64,000 bases of DNA, taken from NCBI GenBank assembly GCA_037178855.1, contig JASJZC010000001.1:5332001-5396000 (forward strand), written 5' to 3'. Origin of the DNA: Oscheius sp. JU75. Taxonomy: Eukaryota > Nematoda > Chromadorea > Rhabditida > Rhabditidae. Position numbers and translations under genes: made by a program. Positions 1-26,048 of this stretch are shown here, piece by piece; the first letter of the stretch is position 1, and every line of letters begins with the position of its first letter. The notes under the pieces were generated by a model. It was given only the letters and a program-made list of their open reading frames with translations. It did not search any database and was not told the DNA's origin.

Positions 1-252
1 GTGGAGCAACAATTCCAATCTACAGACATTACAAACTGCCACTGACAGGAGGATTTTGTAGGTTTCCTTGGCCCTCTGGCCCTATATACCAGGTTTGCCG
101 CTTTTTCAGAATACCTAAAACTCGTATCCCGGTAACTAGACCGGCGCCCTAAGCGCTATTCGTACGCGAACCGAGCAGCCCGCCGATCCATCTAGGTGCG
201 TACAGACAGACAGACATCTGACTGATCTTCCCATGACCAGCAATTTGGAAAA
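1..252. other. left-edge noncoding sequence
   Basis: No open frame, RNA gene or repeat could be supported here. It ends at the TA target site of the mariner element. Confidence 0.5.
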
Positions 253-254
253 TA

Positions 255-285
255 TTGGGTTGGCATATAAGTCTTTTCGCTTTTT
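255..285 (+). repeat. mariner terminal inverted repeat, left
   Basis: This 31-bp repeat matches the reverse complement of 1463-1493 at every base by eye. TA at 253-254 is the target duplication. Confidence 0.92.
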
Positions 286-321
286 CAAATGCCAAAATTT
301 ATTGACTTCCAAACAACTTTT

Positions 322-1375
322 TCATTCGTTGTAATTACCATTATGATGTACCACGTCTGCCCATTTCACGGGTAGCTTACGGATGCCACACTCGTAGAAC
401 ACCTTGGGTTTCGACGCGAAGAAGTTTGTCAACCAGATTTTGAGTGCGCCGTCGGAATCGAACTGTTGTCCTCCAATCTCGTTGTTGAGGGTCCGGAACA
501 GATAATAGTCGGAAGGGGCAAGGTCCGGGCTGTATGGAGGATAGGGTAAAATCTCCCAACCCAGGTCGTGGATCTTGGAGCGAGTGAGTTTTGCAACATG
601 GGGGCGCGTGTTGTCCATCTGCAGGATGACCTTCGACTTCTGCGGTCGTTTCTGACGAAGTGCAACGGCAACCTTTTCAAGTTGCTGGCTATAAATGGCG
701 GCCGTAAGGGTAGTTCCAGCATCCAGCAGTTCCCAGTGCACCACTCCTTCGATATCCCAGGAAACAGAGAGCATAATCTTCTTTAATGAGTATCGGGTTC
801 ACATCAGGACTTGGTGCCTGGCCTGGACCCACTCATTGACGCTTCCTTTGGAAGTTTACCTACGTTACCCACTTCTCAATTCCCATCACCAGGCATGGTA
901 AAAAGGATTTCCTCTCATACCTGGATAGGAGAGAATGGGCGACGGACATGCGCTGCCACTTCTGGGTGTCACTGTGGTCATGCGGCAACCAAGTGCCCAG
1001 TTTCTTCATAAATCCCAATTGCTTCAAATGGTGTTCCACTGCAGCATGACTGACAGACAGTGCCTCTGCTAGTTCACGGGAAGTCTGGCGATTGTTCTCG
1101 TTCACAAGCTGCAGCAGCTTCGATTCATCAAAAGTTGACCTTGGCTCATCTTCGACACTTTTGTCCCCAGACCGAAAGCGATAGAGCCACAACTGGTATA
1201 CCCTCGTGGACGTCGTCCTTTGGCCATAAACATCGTTGATATCAGCCGCCGTTTGGGCTCCATTCGTGCCTTTGAGGAACTCATGTCGCAGATCGTAGGG
1301 TGGCCAGTCATCAATAGTCCGGATCAAGACGAACAGAGAATAGAGTACAAGAAGAAAAGAAGTGATGTCTTGCAT
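322..1375 (-). pseudogene. broken mariner transposase
   Basis: The N-terminal piece (1375 down to 860) has the paired helix-turn-helix DNA-binding region, with words such as SRELAEALSVSHAAVEHHLK. The C-terminal piece (774 down to 322) has WDIEGVVHWELL, the second catalytic Asp in MDNTRPH and the third in PYSPDLAPSDY. Between them the frame is lost: an in-frame TAG follows the GIEKWV segment, a TGA follows soon after, and at least one frameshift is needed to reach the second piece. The segment that is usually GDEKW reads GIEKW, so the first catalytic Asp is not encoded in this frame. No functional product is expected. Confidence 0.9.
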
Positions 1376-1462
1376 GGTGGTTGTAGAGGACTGAGTGAGC
1401 TACACGAGGTGCTATATCAACAGCTCGGTCATTGTTGCAAACAAGACAAAGGACATGTTTAC

Positions 1463-1493
1463 AAAAAGCGAAAAGACTTATATGCCAACCCAA
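1463..1493 (-). repeat. mariner terminal inverted repeat, right
   Basis: Reverse complement of 255-285, followed by TA at 1494-1495. Confidence 0.92.
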
Positions 1494-1495
1494 TA

Positions 1496-1919
1496 TTATG
1501 GGCGAAAAAAAGCCGTTTTCATGCCCCAGAAAAAGACTTGTTTTCAGCACATGCTTACTCCTTCGCTCCTACAGTAATCCCTGGCTACGTTCGCGAGTTT
1601 TTGCCGATCTGCTACGGCTGGCCAGAGATCAAGTCGGGTAAGTCAACATGCTATAAAGAGAAATGTCGACTGTAATCCCAGGTATGACACGGATTACGAC
1701 GTTGCCTGTCACGCAGTTCCACTAAAATAAATAAAGATGTCACGATCTAGAAGTCTTTTATTTTATAGTACACGTTTGTGAGAACCGCGCTCGTTGATTA
1801 GAGCAAGGGGAAGGGGGACAAGTGAGCAAGGGAAAAAGGCACGCGTTGAGGAAAACTATCACAATCGGGATCACAGTATAACAAACAAGTAGATAAATTA
1901 CAATATGTAGTGAGCTTCT
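1496..1919. other. intergenic, 3' flank of megalin gene
   Basis: No gene is seen. The minus-strand polyadenylation signal of the megalin gene lies inside it at 1757-1762. Confidence 0.6.
1757..1762 (-). terminator. polyadenylation signal of LRP2
   Basis: TTTATT on the plus strand is AATAAA on the minus strand, about 160 bases beyond the megalin stop codon. Confidence 0.55.
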
Positions 1920-17655
<15,736 letters not shown>

Positions 17656-20580
17656 TCAGGGCCGCTGGGGCATAGAGACGGTTCTCCTGAAAAATAATGT
17701 TTAGCTAGAGGTAAGAAGCATGCGAGATAGAGAGAGCGTGGAACTGGTTTTGTTTTATTCTCTCCCAAAAGACACATGATCTGATACTGATACGAATGTT
17801 CCAGGACCTCGTACTCTTTATTGAACAGTTTCATACTCGGAAACTATCCAAAATGGAATAGGTTTGGATTAAACTGCCAGTATCCCTGGACAGCCTGGAT
17901 GGATGTATTAGCTTTTACTTTATGGCACAGCCGGTTAGCCCTTTGATTACGAACAAATTGATGGCGGGTTAGATCCCCACACTTGTAGAACTCTTTTGCC
18001 ATAGGTGGAAACGCCTTAAAGCGGCTTTAGTGGGCTTCAGTAGCAGTCTGCTTCGATATAAAAGAGGTCAACGACAAACAGAAATAGTAATTGTTGAAAG
18101 ACCGGGATCATTAAGGAGAAACTGACTCGAGTACCGAGTTATTTTCTCCAAGTCACAGAAACCAAAGAGTTTTAGCCTCAGCCTTGGCCGCGTTCCATTA
18201 GGAACACACTACCTTAACTGTCTTTAGATGGTCAAGAAAAAAACGAGTTGCCCAAATCAGGTGTCAGATTGTAATGAGGGTTTCGAAAAGTAGCCACGTG
18301 AAATATACCGAAACGGTTATTTCAAGGAAGCGAAGAAAGAGAGTCAAGAGCGCGTAGGACAAAAGGTGATGAGCTCCTTGTCGCGCCAGCCCACGAGCCT
18401 GGTCAGTCGCTCAATTAAGCCGAGAGCGCGTAATTGTCAAACAACTGGACATTCGAGTGGCACAAATACACAGAAGTCAGTGAGCAATTGCTCAGAACTA
18501 TGAGAGAGACCTTGGTCACAATCCAATCGATCTCCCTCATTAGATAAGAATCTGGGATTACAGTCTGGAGGACCTGCCCAAAAAGGGGTTTGAGGTGTGT
18601 GAACTGACAGAGAGGGGAATAGAGCCCCCGAGGAAAGAATCGAGTGCTAATGCGGTCGTCGGGCCGGTCAAACAGTCTCGTGCGAGACGCATTACGCAAA
18701 AGGAAAGGTTGGGAAAAGGAGCAGCTCCTCCGGAAGGGACCACTCACTCCTCTCGACTGACCCCAAGGACCCGACGGGGACAAACAGAGCTGCAGCTGAT
18801 CGACTTTCGAAGATATATGAGGCAAGAGAGAAAGTTTTCTTTTGGGCTGGTAAGAGTTTGTCTCTCTGTGGCGCCGATGCGGACTTTCTCATGGAAGGTG
18901 AAGGTCATCCCGGCCGCTTGTTTCTGTTTATGTTCGCCACTCCTTTTTGTCAGGGAGACAGAAAAATTCAAAGTGTGGGGATGTTTTGATAGTCTGTCTC
19001 ATTCAGAACCGGTCAGATCGGAGCTCTGCCACAAATCACAGTCAAGAGTGATCGATGGAGGTTAATTAGTCGATCAGCCCGGGTGGCCAGAAGGCGTGGA
19101 AAACGGAGAAAGATGTTCGAGGCCAGTATGCCGACCGATTGATTGCCGAATTCTCGTCGTCGGCGTGTCGAGGCAGGATAAGACATCGGACATTTGGTCA
19201 ATATATCGGGTAGAGAAAGTGAACTGTTGGAAATGACAGGCAATAGGGGGAACAGGAAAGTATGAACTGGTTGTGTGGGCAGAATGACCAACTGACTGCT
19301 GGCAGACTGGAAGACCACCGAGGCGGGCAAGGACAGGAGGACCGATTGGTACTGTTACACCACAAGGCAGAGGGAGTCAAGAAGTTCAGTGTCAATCCGG
19401 TTTTAGGAAACAAATATTCGAAAGGGGACTCTGGAGGTGGCAACTCCTTTGTATCGAAAGCAGAAGTAGAGCTGGATCAAATACATTCTTTCTGTTGTCT
19501 TTGGAGGGATACAATCTGAATCTATTAGGAAGAGAAGTGCGTTCTATATATTTATTTAGGCAAAATAGAATGATGGTTCTAGAGCGAAACGGAGATTAGA
19601 AAAGTGAGGAAAACGAGTGGCGGGAGGAACATCACTTGGGGAACAAGAATGAATTATAGAAAAAAAAATCGAGAAGTGAACGAATACTCGCTCGAGGTAC
19701 GATAGTACTCGTGGCGGGACCCACGAGTTGGCGCGCATTCAAATTGAGCCAGACTCAACGCTTTCCAAAGGAGTTACATTATGATAGAAAACAGCACAGA
19801 TGGTTTTGAAGAGAATAACCATTGGGAGAATCAGACAGATTGAGGAAGAGGATGTGTACATGGAATATCCTGACATATCAGGAAACACAGTCTGTCTCAT
19901 AAAGCTTATATGCTCAATAGCAACTTTTAGAAAATAGTCCAAGAGCATCAAGACGATGATGAAAGCAAAAGATCCCATGCTAGGATTTCGACTGACGACA
20001 GGGCAGTGAAAGCCGGTAGTCGGGAAGGTTCGAACATAAACAAAGGATCTTTTTGCGGTCTCGGTCAAAACTGATTATAAACCATAAAAGGTTTTGTCTC
20101 CCATGTATCTTCTAGAAGCAAGAGAGAAATATTGGATCCAGCTGTTAGGCTCAAGGCTACTCTGTGAGTGTGTTTCCTCGTCTTCTTGAGGCATACTATC
20201 TAACAGAGGTCATCCGGCTGACTGACTCGTCAAAATGTGATCGGAGGAGTGACAAAAAAGGGGAGATTTTGGAATCGATAACGGATGCCGATGGGCATGA
20301 ATTTCATTTCAAATCTCCAGGCTTTGGCCGGGGACGAACTGGGTCTCAGCCGACGCGACCCACTTAGCCCAGAGGTGATACGACGATTGAATCGATCTGG
20401 CCGAATCTGTACTTGTCGATCACCATGGATCAGCAAGTTCCTGGAGGTATAGCAGCGACTCTCCACGAAAATAAATAGGTAATAAAGTGGGCACAAACAG
20501 GAGTTCAGTAGTCGAAGAAAGTATTCGAACAAGAAGATTTCAAGGATTGAGACAAGACGAGAAAGCCTTCAAACACAAGA
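17656..20580. other. long intergenic region upstream of LRP2
   Basis: Nothing here can be supported as a gene. Several open frames of 60-156 codons overlap on both strands around 18415-19440, but none resembles a known protein. The first few hundred bases probably hold the LRP2 promoter. An acceptor-like TTTTTCAG on the minus strand lies near 17689. Confidence 0.5.
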
Positions 20581-20999
20581 AAACTACTGGTAATAGTTCG
20601 GCAGGCTCCCCCCTTCAAGTCAAAAATTACGGTAGTTGCCCCCCTTCGTCTAAAATCGTGTTTTTCTCATAAAATTTATTAATTTTTCCAGTTTCTAACT
20701 GCGTTTATCAAATCCAGCGTGCAAAAAGAACCCTTTAGAACATGCAAAACGTCATAAATAACAGGGAAATCAGAGAACTATAAGTTTGAGACAAACCTCA
20801 AATAACTCGTTCTTTTCCGTAGTTTTTTCACTTTTCTTACATTCTAAGGGGTTTTTTTACACGCTGGATTCGGTAAAAGCCGTCAAAAACTGAAAAAGTT
20901 GGTAAATTTCATCAAAAAAACCTATTCTGAGCGATATTGTAAAAGCGCGCCAAAAATTTAAACGAAAGGGGGAGCCTGCCGAACTATTACCAAACTACT
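20581..20999. mobile_element. non-autonomous inverted-repeat element with 8-bp target duplication
   Basis: The element spans 20589-20991 (403 bp). Its outer 24 bases, beginning GGTAATAGTTCGGCAGG, recur as an exact reverse complement at the other end. The arms continue as an imperfect inverted repeat for about 150 bases. AAACTACT lies directly on both sides (20581-20588 and 20992-20999), an 8-bp target duplication. It has no coding capacity. Eight-base duplications are typical of hAT and P superfamilies, but the termini do not obviously match the usual hAT ends, so the superfamily is left open. Confidence 0.82.
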
Positions 21000-21059
21000 A
21001 CACCTAGAATCGGTTTGTCAATATGTCAGTCTCGCTTCCTCACATTTATTCAAACTTCT

Positions 21060-21322
21060 AGTTGTTGTATTCGATCGGGAGGTTCTTGCAACGAACCATG
21101 CCGTCTCCCTGGAACCACTCACGGCGAAAACTGCTTGGCGACTCCATCCGTGGTTTTGGTCCACTCGTTGATGAAGCGATCATTGTTGGTGTCCTCCTGT
21201 CCGAAGGCGAAGGCGTCGCAGCTCACGGCCATCGGGGTAGCTTCCCTTGGGATCGACATCCACAGGGACGGTCGACTCCGAGACGTTTCATGTTCATGGG
21301 CTTGATGGCAAAGAGATAACAC
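21060..21322 (-). pseudogene. decayed coding fragment, family not recognised
   Basis: The three minus-strand frames each hold a stretch that looks like conserved coding sequence: [13 protein letters not shown], then [16 protein letters not shown], then [19 protein letters not shown], then [20 protein letters not shown] and a stop. Codon use in these stretches has the C-ending bias of the real genes nearby. They are joined by frame changes rather than by clear introns, so this looks like the 3' end of a gene with frameshifts. I do not recognise the protein. Assembly errors would give the same picture. Confidence 0.4.
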
Positions 21323-21430
21323 CCATAGTTTTTTTTTTTTGAAAACTTTGCTTCCAAACAGAAAAGATTCTAGTTTAAATAGAAAGAACTCAAATTTTGG
21401 AAAATTTCTAAATTGCTTGCAGACAACACT

Positions 21431-21831
21431 ATGCCGTATTCGTGGGGCATCGATCGCAAGAAGAATAGTCAGTAATACGTTGACTATTCTTCAGTGAGTT
21501 CCAACCTATATCCGTGTCCAACTCCCATATTAGAGATACAGTTACCGAGACTAGTTCGGTTAGAAGTGACGTTTCGGCCACCACGCGAGATTCTCTGACA
21601 GACGGGGCCAGTACAGCCAAGGCGGTCATCCGCCCTTGGAAAGACGAGCAGGACACATTTGAGAGTACCGTCAACGAAATTCGCGAACTCAACCAGAAGA
21701 TGGCCAAGAAGTTTGGATTCAGTCTCCGCGTCTACCCGTCCTCGTCCGAATCTCTTGTCCAAGAAGAGCCCACCTTTGGTAGCACTCAGTGGGAAGAATC
21801 CGACAGTCTGACTGCTTGTTCTCTCACTTAA
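21431..21831 (+). CDS. hypothetical protein, possible two-exon gene
   Basis: The frame 21495-21831 encodes a serine- and acid-rich segment with a short helical stretch ([19 protein letters not shown]) and ends at TAA. An ATG at 21431 could supply the start if 21472-21494 were removed as a 23-base intron (GTAATA to TTCTTCAG), which would be extremely short. That stretch forms the loop and one arm of a perfect 12-bp hairpin (21460-21471 with 21481-21492). Alternatively the reading frame is a remnant. Not recognised. Confidence 0.3.
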
Positions 21832-23350
21832 AATGAATACCTTCGATTTATGTCACACCCAATCTTTATCATCGGAGGTATTGCTATTAGCATTGGAAAA
21901 TACACAAGTCTCTTTAGGATTCGAATGGAACTTCTTTCTTGAGGGTGTATCAATTGAATGCCTTACTGTCCAATCACACAGGGTAACAGACACTGTATCC
22001 CGGAATCCTCATTCTAAGAGCTATCGAATGACTTCCTGAACGTTTTCAGTACACAAACATTCTTTGGTAGTTGTTCTATTCTGACCCTGCTTGAACTTTG
22101 ATGGCTTCTCTTTGCACCAGAAATAGATCTTTTTGAGTATGTTTTGAATCCTTTAATTTAATCGAATCAGGAGGTACTCATGTTTCTGGGCAACAATTGC
22201 CTATCATACTTCTTAGGGTTCTGTCTTATAGTCAAAGAAGATTAGCGAGCTGTGTCAAAATATTGTGAAGGTCCCAAGAGCCGACAACCGCAATCCACGG
22301 ACAAGCCGCGACATTTGTCGGTGGTGTAAGCCCGGAGAAAATGGTCCATCATGGCTGCCAACAGCCACTTTTCCCCCGGCCACTCATTAAACAACCGCCT
22401 GAGCCGCAGACAAGCTGAAAAACTGGGGCGACTCACGTGTTACATGTTGTCCTCATGACACAACCCATACAGGTCAGTCAATTCGTAGCCAGCAGCGCTT
22501 TTTTTATCTCTCCCTGAGGTACATCCAGGTGCGGCTAGCTTAACTAGATAACATCGGGTCCCCCTCTGCCTCCCAGCCGCCGTCTCCACAAAGTACCGTA
22601 ATCGGGCCGAGAGACCGCCTTTCTCTCCACAATTCTTGTCCTTTCGGGACACTGCACGCTTCTTTTACCTCACTAAAGAATGTCATTAAGGGGAGACCTT
22701 CGGTTTTTTGCCATGTGCAGTCAGTTCTTTTGATTTGGAGTGACGTCTGTTCTTCTTACAATAGTCTTATGGTCGGACAGTCAAGCTCATGCTATTCTGA
22801 CAGAGTGCCATGTCAGGAATTGCATGAATCTCAAATAAACCAGTCAGTATTTACAGGACTAGCATAGGGTGTCTTTAATACTATACGGAAATCCATGAGT
22901 TGAGTATTCTGGAGTCTCTGCTCCAAGTCTGTTACCATTCAAATTCTCTCTCAAAATAGCTGTTTACCCCCAAAGTCTCTAAAACATGTGAGTCTCCTTG
23001 TAAACATGACACCTCTTCCATCAACTGTCTCTCACCTGGATCCAGAGTTTTGATTGAAGAGCTGATGACTAACTGTTGCTCCTTCTGCAAAGGGGACAGT
23101 CAGCTAGATGCTGATAAGCCAACCGCAACACCCACACACATACATGAGTAACCGCGATAAGGTCTCTTTAGTCGGCTCTCTTGACTAGTTCCAGTCAGCC
23201 GCTCTCTCTTTCTCTCCAAATTCCTCTGCTGTTTTTACTATGTCTTCTGCGGCTGATACTATCTCTGTCCGGTTCTGTCGCCCTCATATATTCGACCACT
23301 TCTCGCGCATTTTTCACCCATCTTCTTTCAGAACATGACAGTATTTCACA
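21832..23350. other. intergenic region upstream of rnt-1
   Basis: No gene is supported. The region probably holds the rnt-1 promoter, including the GATA and Runx-like motifs listed separately. Confidence 0.5.
23113..23161 (+). promoter_or_regulatory. paired GATA and Runx-like motifs upstream of rnt-1
   Basis: GATAAG (23113-23118) is followed four bases later by ACCGCA (23122-23127), a match to the Runx site ACCRCA. A second GATAAG (23156-23161) directly abuts ACCGCG. Another ACCGCA lies at 22287-22292. These short motifs occur by chance, so the assignment rests on their pairing and closeness to the start codon. Confidence 0.3.
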
Positions 23351-24517
23351 ATGTCAGAGAGTTTCTCACCAAGTCGCAATCGATACAGTTACAAGTAACA
23401 AAGGGTTTATAAACAGTAGTAGAGCAGAGTTCAGAAGACAAGCAGTCCAAACATCTTTTGCAGTCGACTGGAGCCCCATTGGCGATCGAACAAGAGTCTG
23501 CCCACGCCTTTCGTAGTCATCATCCTTACTCCCGTGGCAGACGGTACACAGGGTAGGATCACCTCTTGCACAATCTGATGACGAAATTTCAGTGACAATA
23601 GCGGCAGGAAATGACGAGAGTCCGAGTGGAGAGGTGAGAAACGATACGGCTAAGATTTCGAAGCAAGTAGCCCGATTCAACGATCTCCGATTTGTGGGAA
23701 AAAGTGGCAGAGGTGGGTCGATCTTTTTGTGGAGAGACAAACAGAGGGAAGTTCTTCTGACGGAGACACGTTCATTCGCGTTGATAAGATCGCGACGTAC
23801 CATGTTCGTCGCCTCTCTTCTAGTCGTTTCTGTGCGTGGCGAGGGGGGATAAACCACAGAAGAACGTGTCCTCTTTCGTAGCCCCATATCTGTCGACCTT
23901 TCTTGGCTACGCATGTTTCGGCGATGAGTAGATTGTAGATTCTTGATCGATATGTCGTTTTGCGGCAGATCTCACCTCCGATCGAATCGTGGCCGCATAG
24001 ACCACACAATGTTCTATAGTAGAGGAACATTTTTCAGGCAAGAACTTTCATCTGACCATTACAGTCCACTCAAAACCGATAATGGTAGCAGTTGTGGCCA
24101 GAGCAATCAAGGTGGGATAATTTACTACAATCTCCATATTGGTATTTATAGGTGACGGTGGATGGTCCTCGAGAGGCCAGAGCTCCAAAGGCAACTGAAC
24201 CATCCAGAAAGAGACCTTATCCTCATCCCTACATGGCCTATCAGCAGATACCCTTCACCCAAATGATCATACCACCTACCTGCATAGCGCCTGTACCTTT
24301 TCCAACCCTGTTCCAATACGACGTTCTTCAACGGTATCAACAGATTTCTACCCAACTGACGATGGCGGAGAGAAAACCTCTTCCGGCTACCGACAGTTCT
24401 CCTGAGAGTCTTCCTCGTGTCTCATTAACCCAGTCCACGCCGACCTCGTCGAAGAGGGGCAGGAAAGAGTCGGACTCCTCGGCAGGCTCGTCACCTACAA
24501 TCTGGAGACCGTTTTGA
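23351..24517 (+). CDS. rnt-1: Runx (Runt-domain) transcription factor
   Basis: A DNA-binding transcription factor that normally works with CBF-beta (BRO-1 in C. elegans) and Groucho co-repressors. Proposed exons: 23351-23394, 23428-23552, 23593-23712, 24038-24111, 24152-24517, giving 242 residues in one frame. The Runt domain is read across exons 2-5: [48 protein letters not shown], then [13 protein letters not shown] and [12 protein letters not shown]. The rest is a proline- and serine-rich tail ending IWRPF, the form of the Groucho-binding VWRPY motif that I recall from C. elegans RNT-1. Four introns are spliced within the domain region, one unusually long (325 bp). Exon 1 is the least certain part. 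A polyadenylation signal follows at 24632. Confidence 0.92.
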
Positions 24518-24631
24518 TTGTTCTTAAATTGTGATATCGCTACGGGTATTTCTTCGTACTACGGGACGCGGCGAGATAAAAGAGCCAAAAGACACGTGCC
24601 ATTCGACTTGTACATTGTGACCTTTTTGTCC

Positions 24632-24637
24632 AATAAA
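24632..24637 (+). terminator. polyadenylation signal of rnt-1
   Basis: AATAAA, 115 bases after the rnt-1 stop codon. Confidence 0.6.
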
Positions 24638-25275
24638 CGACTTACTTCGATGAGTTCTAGCGGTCGGGTTGAAAACAGGTCCGTCAGCTAATGGGAGTGA
24701 AAACCATCGATTTGTTCAGGAAATCTAAAGTTTCGCCAAAAGAAAATTCAAAAATTGACGGTTGATCCTGCAAAGAATAATTCGAATTTTTTAGTTCATT
24801 TATCGACTTATTTCACGTCGTTTTGTTCTTCTTTAATTTCACACAATCAACAACATATTAGTAGTACTTCTTGATATGAGTAATTGGCTATTTTAAAAAG
24901 GGAGACCAAAAAACTAGCAAACTAAACAGTTTTTCAAAGGCAACTTTGCCTGTTTTTCCTGTCATTCTTTAGATAATTTTGCTTGTTATTCCATCAAAGA
25001 TTCGCTACCAGACGACACATGTTCTTATAGTTCTGCAAAACCAGCTTTTCGTTGAAAACTTTGGCCTTCCATACTTGCGCTATCTTTATGGAAAAAAGTG
25101 AGCCTGCTGTGAACTTGGCATTGTGCCTTTCCGGCTGCTTTGTACTGCCCAATACTTTGTAACTCTCATCTCTTCCTTTCTCGTATTCTGGGTCATTGGT
25201 AGTTTCTAGTTTTTAAGCGTGTGCCCCGTAGAAGGACAAAATGCAGTGTAAGGTTCGAACATTTCGACGCTATTC
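24638..25275. other. AT-rich intergenic sequence
   Basis: No gene or repeat identified between rnt-1 and the next open frame. Confidence 0.5.
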
Positions 25276-26048
25276 ATGGATTTAGATTCCGACGACGGAT
25301 GGGGTAGCCCCGTGAAGACTGAAGTCGGTCGATACGACGAAATTTCGATGAATAACAACTACGAGTCGGAAAAGATTGTCCAGAAGGAAACACCTATTCT
25401 TCGTACCCACAATCCGCCCCAGTTTCAAGAGCCTTTTCTCCCCCCAGTTCAGACGGCCGACATCGTTCAGCAGGTTGTCTTAAATCAATCCTCTTGTATG
25501 TATTTTCTGTAAATTTTTGTGAAATACGGTTTTTAGGCTTCAGTGTCAAGCCCGCGACTCCTTCAGCCTTCGTGAGATCCGCGGCTCCTGCTTCTACCTT
25601 TGTGAAACCAACCACTTCTACTGCCTTCGTGAGGCCCGCGTCTCCCGCTTCTGCCTTCAAAAGAGCCGCTCCCGCCTTCGAGAGACCCGCTCCTGGTTTT
25701 GAAAGACCCGTTCCTGATAATTTGTCTCCTCAGATGCAGAACGTTGTCGAGCAGCTTCCAATACCTCCGGAAAACAAGATCGACTCGTCGGGTAAGTCTT
25801 TCCTGAAATTATTTACCGTCACAATTGCAGTCACCCCTGAGACAAGTCCCGCAGTCAGCCGCCCCGTACTTCCCGAAAAGTCTGCTCCAGTGCCGGCTGT
25901 GGATCAGAGAAAACAGTCGAAGCCGTCCATCTCAATCGAGGACCCGGCTGTCTTCCTCAACTATCGTTACGCCGCTGCCCTTGCCAATTTCGGAGAGGAA
26001 CTGCAGAAAATCTTCGCCGACTTCAAGAATTTTCTCGAATCCAAGTAG
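25276..26048 (+). CDS. unrecognised low-complexity protein with Phe-Val-Arg/Pro repeats
   Basis: Three exons (25276-25495, 25537-25791, 25831-26048) join in frame to 230 residues, with introns of 41 and 39 bases that have good GTATG/GTAAG donors and TTTTAG/TTGCAG acceptors. The start MDLDSDDGWGSPVK is acidic. The centre holds about six degenerate copies of a roughly 10-residue unit of the type AFVRPASPAS, drifting to FERPAPG. The C-terminus is helical (AAALANFGEELQKIFADFKN). There is no signal peptide or membrane segment. No family recognised; the composition suggests a disordered nuclear or scaffold protein, which is only a guess. Confidence 0.7.

Larger units (their letters stand above)
253..1495 (-). 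mobile_element. mariner-type DNA transposon, inactivated copy
   Basis: A 1239-bp element (255-1493) is bounded by identical 31-bp terminal inverted repeats beginning TTGGGTTGGCATATAAGTC and flanked by TA on both sides, the target duplication of the Tc1/mariner superfamily. The transposase lies on the minus strand and reads as mariner in two pieces: a helix-turn-helix half and a catalytic half with 34 residues between the second and third catalytic aspartates (DD34D). The intact inverted repeats suggest the copy could still be moved by a transposase supplied elsewhere, but its own gene is broken. It lies downstream of the megalin gene. Confidence 0.93.

Noticed and set aside
17890-18010. Possible tRNA (GGCGGGTTAGATCCCCAC)
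   Set aside because: No B-box match and no cloverleaf could be drawn.
18595-19065. 156-codon plus-strand open frame
   Set aside because: Overlapped by open frames on the other strand, no conserved words, no splice context and codon use unlike the real genes nearby.
19739-20068. 109-codon minus-strand frame with hydrophobic stretches, like a receptor fragment
   Set aside because: No family motif and no neighbouring exons; hydrophobic runs are common in AT-rich noncoding frames.
23181-23516. 111-codon plus-strand frame beginning MTSSSQPLSLSLQ
   Set aside because: It overlaps rnt-1 exons in the wrong frame; the Runt domain is in another frame.
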